A stretch of 64,000 bases of DNA from Clostridium algoriphilum. GTDB taxonomy: Bacteria; Bacillota; Clostridia; Clostridiales; Clostridiaceae. The DNA lies in assembly GCF_020443705.1 (NCBI RefSeq), contig NZ_JAIZZK010000004.1, forward strand, positions 1-64,000. The letters run 5' to 3'. Made by a program: the position numbers and the translations under genes. Shown here one piece after another: positions 56,082 through 64,000 of this stretch. Under the pieces are notes generated by a model, which was given only the letters and a program-made list of their open reading frames with translations, did not search any database and was not told where the DNA came from. The first letter of the stretch is position 1. The number at the start of each line of letters is the position of its first letter.

Positions 56082-58364
56082 ATGGATTTAGAAAGTTTGT
56101 TAAACAAAGAGCAGTGCGAAGCTGCAATAACAGTTAATGGGCCGTTGCTCATATTAGCTGGCGCGGGTTCTGGAAAAACTAGAGTTCTGACTTATAGAAT
56201 TGCACATATGATAGAAGATTTAGCTATATATCCATCACAAATTTTATCTATAACTTTTACGAATAAAGCAGCAGGTGAAATGAAGGATAGAGTACGCTCC
56301 TTAGTAGGCAAAGTAGCTGATAATATGTGGATTTCTACCTTCCATTCTAGTTGTGTTAGAATTTTAAGGCGGGAGATAGACAAGCTAGGATATAATAAAA
56401 ATTTTACTATATATGATAGTTATGATCAAAAGAGTCTGATTAAACAATGCATGAAACAACTTGAAATAAATGAAAAAGATTTAACAGACTCAGAAATTTT
56501 AAATAAAATATCTAATGCTAAAAATGAACTTATTTCTCCAGATAGATACAAAAAAGAGAATGAAAGTGATTATAGAATGAATAAAATTGCTGATGTTTAT
56601 CTTCTTTATCAAAAAAAACTTAAAGGTAATAATGCATTAGATTTTGATGACTTGATTTTTAAAGCAGTGGATTTGCTAAGAAAGAATAAGGAAGTTTTGG
56701 ACTTTTATCATTCGAAATTCAAATATATTATGGTGGATGAGTATCAAGATACAAACAAGGCACAGTATGAGCTTATAAAGCTTTTAGTAGATGAGAGAGA
56801 AAATATATGCGTTGTTGGAGACGATGATCAATGTATTTATGCTTGGAGAGGTGCAGATGTTACTAATATCTTAGACTTTGAAAAAGATTATCCAAAGGCT
56901 AAGGTTGTAAAACTCGAGCAAAATTATAGATCTAAAGCAAACATACTTATGGCAGCAAATGAGGTAATAAAAAATAATTCTCAAAGAAAAGATAAAGCTC
57001 TAAGGACTGAAAAAGATTGTGGAGAGAAGATAAATTTATATAGAGCATTTACAGATAGGGATGAAGCTAATTTTGTAGCTAACCAGATTAAGACATTAAT
57101 GGGGGCTGATAAAAGTCGGAGCTATAAGGATTTTGCAATTTTATATAGGATGAACTCCCAATCACGTATATTTGAGGAAAGTTTCAGAAAACATTTAATC
57201 CCATATAGGATAGTTGGAGGATTGAAGTTTTATGATAGAAAAGAAATAAAAGATATCATGGCATATTTAAAGCTTATTAATAATCCGCTTGACGATATTG
57301 CCTTAAAAAGGATTATAAATGTACCTAAAAGAAATATAGGTGATGCAACTATTCAAAAGATTCAAGAATTTGCTAATGGGATAGATCAATGTTTATATAG
57401 TGCAATTTTAGATGTAGAATTTATACCTACACTGACTACTAGAAATAAATCATCTATAAGTAAGTTTGTAAGTCTCATGAATAACTTTATGGCTAAAAAT
57501 GAAGAGGTTACTGTATCTCAATTAATTAAAACTATAATAGAGGATACAGGATATATGAAACAATTAGAAAATTCTAAAGAACCTGAGGACGAGAGCAGGG
57601 TAGAAAATATAAAGGAATTAGTATCTGATGCTGTAGAATTTGAAAAAACTTCAGAAGATAAATCACTTTTGACATTTTTAGAAGGAGTAAGTTTAGGTTC
57701 AACAACTGATAATCCTGATGAGGAAGTAGATACTGTAGGCATGATGACAGTTCATAGCGCAAAAGGGCTAGAATTTCCAGTGGTATTTATGGTAGGTATG
57801 GAAAATGGGATATTCCCAGGTATGTCTTCTATTAATAACCCTACTGAAATGGAAGAATCGAGACGTTTATGCTATGTTGCTATAACGAGAGCAGAAGAGA
57901 AGCTTTATATAACTTCTGCAGAAAGCAGAATGGTATTTGGCAGAAATGTAGGGTATCAACCGTCAGATTTCATCAGCGAAATATCTCCAGACTTAAAGGA
58001 AATTATTGGAGGAGGAAAAAACAGAAGTGTGCAGGTGTTAAAGAGAAAAAACAGCAAGGATTCACATAAATTTAATCCTCATGGTCTTTTAAGTAAAACG
58101 GCACCACAAGATTACGTATCAGCTACGTCGCATGGAAGTAATATAGGTGAGCAAGGCGCAAGTGGTGGGAATACTTTAACTGAGACTCAAAGCATTATGC
58201 ATAGTGAAGCTACAGTAGGTAGAAAAGTTAGGCATAGTAAATTCGGAGTAGGTACTATAGTGTCAACTTCTGATTCGAGCGGTGACACTATGGTTTCAAT
58301 AGCATTTGATAACATGGGAATAAAAAAGTTAATATTAGATAAAGCACCACTAGAAATAATATAA
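56082..58364 (+). CDS. pcrA: ATP-dependent DNA helicase PcrA/UvrD
   Basis: This 760-aa SF1A 3'-to-5' helicase has Walker A GAGSGKT at residues 27-33, TFTNKAAGEM, Walker B VDEYQDTN, GDDDQCIYAWRGA, QNYRSKANIL and TVHSAKGLEFPVV, with VAITRAEEKLYIT at motif VI. The C-terminal 60 residues (TVGRKVRHSKFGVGTIVS) form the Tudor-like RNA-polymerase-interacting domain known in PcrA. It acts in repair and in removing blocks to replication. AAGGAG lies seven to eight bases before the ATG. It is followed by ligA. Confidence 0.96.
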   Translation: MDLESLLNKEQCEAAITVNGPLLILAGAGSGKTRVLTYRIAHMIEDLAIYPSQILSITFTNKAAGEMKDRVRSLVGKVADNMWISTFHSSCVRILRREIDKLGYNKNFTIYDSYDQKSLIKQCMKQLEINEKDLTDSEILNKISNAKNELISPDRYKKENESDYRMNKIADVYLLYQKKLKGNNALDFDDLIFKAVDLLRKNKEVLDFYHSKFKYIMVDEYQDTNKAQYELIKLLVDERENICVVGDDDQCIYAWRGADVTNILDFEKDYPKAKVVKLEQNYRSKANILMAANEVIKNNSQRKDKALRTEKDCGEKINLYRAFTDRDEANFVANQIKTLMGADKSRSYKDFAILYRMNSQSRIFEESFRKHLIPYRIVGGLKFYDRKEIKDIMAYLKLINNPLDDIALKRIINVPKRNIGDATIQKIQEFANGIDQCLYSAILDVEFIPTLTTRNKSSISKFVSLMNNFMAKNEEVTVSQLIKTIIEDTGYMKQLENSKEPEDESRVENIKELVSDAVEFEKTSEDKSLLTFLEGVSLGSTTDNPDEEVDTVGMMTVHSAKGLEFPVVFMVGMENGIFPGMSSINNPTEMEESRRLCYVAITRAEEKLYITSAESRMVFGRNVGYQPSDFISEISPDLKEIIGGGKNRSVQVLKRKNSKDSHKFNPHGLLSKTAPQDYVSATSHGSNIGEQGASGGNTLTETQSIMHSEATVGRKVRHSKFGVGTIVSTSDSSGDTMVSIAFDNMGIKKLILDKAPLEII

Positions 58365-58418
58365 GGTAAATGAGAATAGGGCTAGCATGATTACTTGTTA
58401 TTTATTTGGATGTACGAT

Positions 58419-58478
58419 GAATGCAGCTTGTGCATTACGAATGCAACTTGTGTATAGTGAATGCAATTAGGGCATATT
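58419..58478 (+). repeat. Three tandem 20-bp repeats in the pcrA-ligA spacer
   Basis: GAATGCAGCTTGTGCATTAC (58419), a second unit GAATGCAACTTGTGTATAGT (58439) and a diverged third unit GAATGCAATTAGGGCATATT (58459) follow each other with an exact 20-bp period. They lie between a half copy (ACTTGTTATTTATTTGGATGT, about 58393-58413) and a full copy of the palindromic repeat. Confidence 0.8.
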
Positions 58479-58525
58479 GGATAAAATAACTAGGAAAATG
58501 CTAGTCATTTTATTTCAAGTGCCTT
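58470..58525 (+). repeat. Imperfect palindromic repeat, copy 2 (GGCA...TGCC family)
   Basis: GGGCATATTGGATAAAATAACTAG pairs with CTAGTCATTTTATTTCAAGTGCC (a few mismatches) around GAAAATG. It ends 27 bp before the ligA start codon, just as copies 1 and 3 sit immediately before genes. Confidence 0.7.
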
Positions 58526-58548
58526 AAAGTTGCGGGATGGGAGAATAA

Positions 58549-60552
<2,004 letters not shown>

Positions 60553-60568
60553 TATATAATTGGTAAAG

Positions 60569-60595
60569 AAAAGACGTCAGATGGCGTCTTTTTTT
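60569..60595 (+). terminator. Terminator of ligA
   Basis: AAAAGACG pairs with CGTCTTTT around TCAGATGG and is followed by TTT. Confidence 0.88.
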
Positions 60596-60678
60596 ATGTT
60601 AAGGTCCAATATTTCTTTTTCAGCATATATAGGAAGTAAAAAACTTCTCAACATTTTATTATTTATTTGATTATTTCA

Positions 60679-60706
60679 CTTATTAAAAGTTAATACTTTT
60701 AATAAG
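60679..60706. repeat. 12-bp inverted repeat adjoining palindrome copy 3
   Basis: CTTATTAAAAGT and ACTTTTAATAAG are exact complements around TAAT and share three bases with the next palindrome. It could be an operator for the lipoprotein gene or a decayed terminator. Confidence 0.5.
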
Positions 60707-60758
60707 GCACACGAAAATAAACTAGGATACTTATTTGTTATTTATTTAATTGTGCCTA
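60704..60758 (+). repeat. Imperfect palindromic repeat, copy 3 (GGCA...TGCC family)
   Basis: AAGGCACACGAAAATAAACTAG faces ATTTATTTAATTGTGCCTA with partial complementarity over 55 bp. The right end TGTGCCTAAG matches the end of copy 1 (TGTGCCTTAG). It ends 14 bp before the lipoprotein start codon, adjacent to the GGGGG ribosome binding site. Confidence 0.65.
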
Positions 60759-60772
60759 AGATGGGGGTAAGT

Positions 60773-62371
60773 ATGAAAAAGTTATTATGTATAATGTTAA
60801 TCTTTATAACGATGTTAGGATGCGGATGTATTCAAAAGAAAGTAAAACCTTCAACATCTAGAAAATATCTAGTGTATAACTTAGGAAAATTGCCATCAGA
60901 TTTGCTGATGATAGATAACGATAACATTCGCGAAAAAGATTTGTTATTAGCCTTATTTGAAGGATTAGTAAGGGAAGATAAAGATGGAAAAATTGTGCCT
61001 GCTATGGCTGAAAAATATGAAACTTCAAAAGATAAAATAGAGTATACTTTTAAACTAAGAAAAAATTTACATTATAGCGATGGCTCAGAAATAAAAGCTA
61101 CAGATTTTGTAAGACTTTTTCATGATATCCTATTAGAAAAAGAAAATGTCTTTGCAGATCAATTATATTGTATATTCGGAGCTAAGGATTTCAGTTCCGG
61201 AAAAACAGGGTTTGATAAGGTTGGCATTTTTGCAAAGGATGATTTAACATTGCAAATAAGGCTGAATAGTCCTAATGATTACTTTGTAAAAACTCTTAGT
61301 AATCCGATTTTTACTTTACGAGAAGACAATTTGAATATGAAAAACTGGAAAGAAAGCTACGGTGAAATTCAATATAGTGGTCCTTTTATTATAAAAGACG
61401 TAAATAAAGAGGGAGAAATAACACTTGTAAAGAATCAAAAGTATTGGGGATCCAGTAAAATAGTAAGTAATGAGATGCTATTTACTTCAATAGATGATGA
61501 AGAGAAAGCTTTAGCCGATTTTGAAACCTCAGGTGAAAGTGATTCTTCAAAAATTGATATACTTGTAAGTCCGCCAATAAGTGAAGTAAGTGCCCTTACT
61601 AAGGAAAAGAAAACAGAAGTTAAACCAACACAGAGTATGTATTATTTGAATTTTAATTTAAATAGTAAAGCTACTGTAGATATAGACTTTAGGAGTGCAA
61701 TTAGTTCAATAATAGATAGAAATCTAATTATAGAAACAGTAGCAGAAGATTTGGCTGTTCCAACAATGAGTTATACACCTTTTATTAATTCAAGTGACAA
61801 TAGTTCTAAACTGATTTTTAATGCATCTCGAAGCAAAGCTAAAGGGAAGGCATATTTACGTAACAGTAAATATAATAAAGAACAAGATTTAGTTATGGTA
61901 TATGAAAGTGAAAATTTTGATACTAAAATAAGCAATGAGATAGCTAAAAACATTAAAGAATATTTAGACCTAAATGTAGAATGCATTGGATATACAAAAG
62001 ATGAACTTAAGAAGGTACTTGCAAAAGGTGAGTATGATATAGTATTTTCAAAGAACGATGAAGAATATGGGGATGTCTATAAGTTCTTTTCTAAATGGAC
62101 AGCAAATTCAAAAGATAACATATACGGATATAAGAGTACGGATTATGATAAAGCTATAGCAACAGCATTGAATGAGAATAATGGTAGTAAAAAAATAACA
62201 ATCTATAATAAGGCACAAGGAATACTTGCTAAAGACTTGCCGTGTATACCAGTGTACATTGCGAATACAGTTATCTGTAAGAAACAAAATATTAAAGACA
62301 TATATACTACTAAGAGTGGAAACTTAATATTTGATTATGCATATAAAGACAATAATATGGTTGTAAAATAA
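60773..62371 (+). CDS. Peptide/oligopeptide ABC transporter substrate-binding lipoprotein
   Basis: This 532-aa lipoprotein has a short signal peptide (MKKLLCIMLIFITMLGC) with a lipobox-type MLGC. The SBP_bac_5 fold follows: DLLLALFEGLVREDKDGKIVPAMAEKYETSKDKIEYTFKLRKNLHYSDGSEIKATDF (pieces of it, about 45-110), SGPFIIKDVN and DFRSAISSIIDRNLI. It binds peptides or related ligands outside the membrane. No ATPase or permease genes are adjacent, so it is an orphan binding protein. Start 60773 has GGGGGT five bases upstream; an open frame from GTG 60752 runs through the palindrome. Confidence 0.88.
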   Translation: MKKLLCIMLIFITMLGCGCIQKKVKPSTSRKYLVYNLGKLPSDLLMIDNDNIREKDLLLALFEGLVREDKDGKIVPAMAEKYETSKDKIEYTFKLRKNLHYSDGSEIKATDFVRLFHDILLEKENVFADQLYCIFGAKDFSSGKTGFDKVGIFAKDDLTLQIRLNSPNDYFVKTLSNPIFTLREDNLNMKNWKESYGEIQYSGPFIIKDVNKEGEITLVKNQKYWGSSKIVSNEMLFTSIDDEEKALADFETSGESDSSKIDILVSPPISEVSALTKEKKTEVKPTQSMYYLNFNLNSKATVDIDFRSAISSIIDRNLIIETVAEDLAVPTMSYTPFINSSDNSSKLIFNASRSKAKGKAYLRNSKYNKEQDLVMVYESENFDTKISNEIAKNIKEYLDLNVECIGYTKDELKKVLAKGEYDIVFSKNDEEYGDVYKFFSKWTANSKDNIYGYKSTDYDKAIATALNENNGSKKITIYNKAQGILAKDLPCIPVYIANTVICKKQNIKDIYTTKSGNLIFDYAYKDNNMVVK

Positions 62372-62393
62372 GTGTATCATGTTGTATGCTAAT

Positions 62394-62448
62394 AAAAGTA
62401 TATATTGCCTGAAATGCATTAACAGCATTAAGCAATATATACTTTTTG
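62394..62448 (+). terminator. Terminator after the binding-protein gene
   Basis: AAAAGTATATATTGC pairs perfectly with GCAATATATACTTTT, with a nested AATGC/GCATT hairpin in the loop, and runs into T residues. Confidence 0.85.
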
Positions 62449-62483
62449 TTATAGCATAATATGAGAAAAAATCTTAAATCATC

Positions 62484-63863
62484 TTATTCTTGATTTCTAA
62501 AAAATGTGGTTAAGAAAAATATAAACATATTCTTGCTACTGTCAAATGATGACTTACTTTGTTTAAAGCTTTCTTTTCGTTTATTGTATACCATACTTTT
62601 AACAAATACAGAAGCTAACTCATTATTATCAGGTGTTGGTACTTCCGGCATTCTAAAATCATCGTCATGTAATAAATCATCGGATCTTAGTGAAAAATTC
62701 CTATAATGTTCTGCGTCATCTAATGGGGGAGAATCTGGCCAACTTAGTATTATACCAGTGTCTAAAATTTGATGTTTGAAAATATCTTGAAGCATATGTG
62801 AATTATCTTCAACGTTATTAAAATCAGAATATAAAATTAGGCTATACATGTATAGTACGAGTTCATCTGAAGTATAGTTTATCTCTTTTTCAGCGCTTTC
62901 CTTTATCAAAATACCTTTTTCACTATCATATAATTTTGAAAGCTTTTCATATAAATCATCACTAGTATCTTTGAATTTAAGGATAGAAGTATTATTATAC
63001 ATAAGTGTGCAGTTTATAAAAAGCATACAGGAATGATCTAATTTAGCATTAATAATTAAAGTTGGTTTAGTATTGTATTGTTCGACAAGTAAATCTAAAA
63101 AATCTAACAATAGGTTCTCGCATTTTTCGGAGCCTGAGTACTTATAAAAAATGTTTAGAGCTAAGCATATCTTGTTAAGTTCCTCAAATGAGACGTTGTA
63201 AATTTCTTCTTTAAATTGGGTAAACATATCTAAGATATCCAGAGAAAATTTTTCGTATTCATGTTCACCTTTATCATAAGAAGAATATTTAAAGTAAGCG
63301 ACCATCATAAAAGCTTGATCTGAGAACTTAAATTTGTTGTTTTTATCTTCAAAAGTAAATTCCTTTTGCATAGGATCAGTTAAATCTTTTTTGTCAACAA
63401 ATAACCCATCTTTATTACGAAAATAAGAGGCATAAAATTCTAACTGTTCTTTACATAACGTAAGATAAAGAGAGCTTAGAGCATATTTATTATCATCAAC
63501 GTCTCTAAAACTACTGTAATAATCTGATAATTCTAAGAGCGACAGGGTCATAAATGCATTGCTGCTAATAGTTATTTCTTTCTTTACCTTGCTTTCATTC
63601 CAATTTAAAGTGCCTTCTTTCATTTTTAATTTTGCATCTGCTTTTTTGTAGACACATAAAAGTGGAGAAATTAATTTAGTTGTGTTAATATCAATCTTAG
63701 AAAAAGATTTAGAGTTTAAATCGCGTACAGGAATATATACCCCGCATTTGGAGTTAAAAACTATATCCCTTAATGATTCTTTTGATAAGTAGAAAAACTG
63801 ATTTTTTATGTTATTTTTGTTTAATGTATTGATTCTTAAAAAAGGTCCTAAAAAATTCAACAT
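62484..63863 (-). CDS. Hypothetical 459-aa protein
   Basis: This is a predicted soluble, largely helical protein with no signal peptide or membrane segment. Repeated helices rich in aromatic residues (ALSSLYLTLCKEQLEFYASYF, FSDQAFMMVAYFKYSSYD, TSDELVLYMYSLILYSDF) and a D-L-F-V-D-K-K stretch recall alpha/alpha-toroid folds, but I cannot name a family. The acidic segment near residue 400 (PPLDDAEHYRNF, DDLLHDDDF) is unusual. GGTGGTG lies five bases before the ATG. It converges on the lipoprotein gene and diverges from the truncated CDS at the window edge. Confidence 0.6.
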   Translation of the reverse strand: MLNFLGPFLRINTLNKNNIKNQFFYLSKESLRDIVFNSKCGVYIPVRDLNSKSFSKIDINTTKLISPLLCVYKKADAKLKMKEGTLNWNESKVKKEITISSNAFMTLSLLELSDYYSSFRDVDDNKYALSSLYLTLCKEQLEFYASYFRNKDGLFVDKKDLTDPMQKEFTFEDKNNKFKFSDQAFMMVAYFKYSSYDKGEHEYEKFSLDILDMFTQFKEEIYNVSFEELNKICLALNIFYKYSGSEKCENLLLDFLDLLVEQYNTKPTLIINAKLDHSCMLFINCTLMYNNTSILKFKDTSDDLYEKLSKLYDSEKGILIKESAEKEINYTSDELVLYMYSLILYSDFNNVEDNSHMLQDIFKHQILDTGIILSWPDSPPLDDAEHYRNFSLRSDDLLHDDDFRMPEVPTPDNNELASVFVKSMVYNKRKESFKQSKSSFDSSKNMFIFFLTTFFRNQE

Positions 63864-63953
63864 ATCACCACCATATATTAATCCTTATATAGATAATATG
63901 ATTAGAATCAATAAAATGTGCTAGTTTTGTGAAATTAGAAAGGAAGAATTTAA

Positions 63954-64000
63954 ATGAAGGTTGGAAAACTAAGTTGGGATGACTTGAAACAGATAATTGA
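63954..64000 (+). CDS. Truncated CDS at the window edge
   Basis: ATG 63954 follows AAAGGAAG at normal spacing and opens a frame MKVGKLSWDDLKQII that runs off the window. The N-terminus recalls clostridial AIR-synthase/HypE-related proteins, but 15 residues are too few to name it. It is not the start of gatC. Confidence 0.5.
   Translation, partial: MKVGKLSWDDLKQII

Noticed and set aside
57869-58069. Small frame within pcrA that might signal a frameshift
   Set aside because: The pcrA frame is continuous through this region with all helicase motifs in order.
60752-60772. GTG start for the peptide-binding lipoprotein
   Set aside because: It would add seven residues encoded by the palindromic repeat ahead of the signal peptide and has no ribosome binding site; ATG 60773 has GGGGGT.
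63954-64000. Start of gatC after the ligA region
   Set aside because: The N-terminus MKVGKLSWDDLKQII does not match GatC proteins.

Overview
This window is AT-rich (roughly 70% A+T) chromosomal DNA from a spore-forming Clostridium (sensu stricto). That assignment rests on a GerK-type germinant receptor, a SleB-type cortex hydrolase, T-box leaders on tyrS and leuS, the clostridial rpoN-cggR-gapA-pgk-tpiA-gpmI glycolytic block, iron-sulfur serine dehydratase subunits and a glycine-reductase protein A homologue. I found no tRNA, rRNA, CRISPR array, prophage or transposase gene. Most of the window is core genome, and the odd signals lie in intergenic regions and in one small redox cluster.

Layout. 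0-5.9 kb: an ECF vitamin-transporter S component, gerKB divergent from gerKA-gerKC across a 3 x 31-bp tandem repeat, and an AlbA/Schlafen-type ATPase. 5.9-10.2 kb: T-box-tyrS, a FliK-like/FlhB-like pair and a metallophosphoesterase. 10.2-21.4 kb: a DUF2225 zinc protein, a small alarmone synthetase, T-box-leuS, a four-gene minus-strand operon (CYTH, DUF5685, DnaJ-like, membrane protein), a nucleoid-associated protein, fba and a DUF421/DUF4363 pair. 21.5-30.5 kb: TGS-uridine kinase, sdaAB-sdaAA, pssA, CBS protein, lipid kinase, orphan membrane protein and YgiQ radical SAM protein. 30.5-38.4 kb: a structured leader and small ORF before a soluble MgtE-N/CBS protein, sleB, M42 peptidase, VanW, Cof hydrolase and a membrane MutS-like protein. 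38.4-41 kb: trmL, trxB, an atypical thioredoxin and a cysteine-containing GrdA. 41-45.9 kb: a BmpA/NupOPQ-type nucleoside ABC transporter. 45.9-55.3 kb: rpoN, cggR and the lower glycolysis genes, then secG. 55.5-64 kb: a YerC-type regulator, pcrA, ligA, a peptide-binding lipoprotein, an unknown 459-aa protein and a truncated CDS.

The observations I rate highest are these. (1) trxB, a thioredoxin with a CEMC centre, and a GrdA homologue in which the usual selenocysteine (TGA) position is a TGC cysteine codon. No grdE, grdB, grdC or grdD is in the window, so this looks like a detached, selenium-independent remnant or a repurposed form of the glycine-reductase redox module. (2) An apparently undescribed leader before the MgtE-N/CBS gene: a 28-codon ORF overlaps a predicted three-way-junction RNA that closes just before the ribosome binding site. 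(3) A CggR-like operator placed just downstream of the fba promoter, 27 kb from cggR, which suggests that fba belongs to the CggR regulon. (4) A family of about 55-bp imperfect palindromes with GGCA...TGCC ends, each placed immediately upstream of a gene's ribosome binding site.
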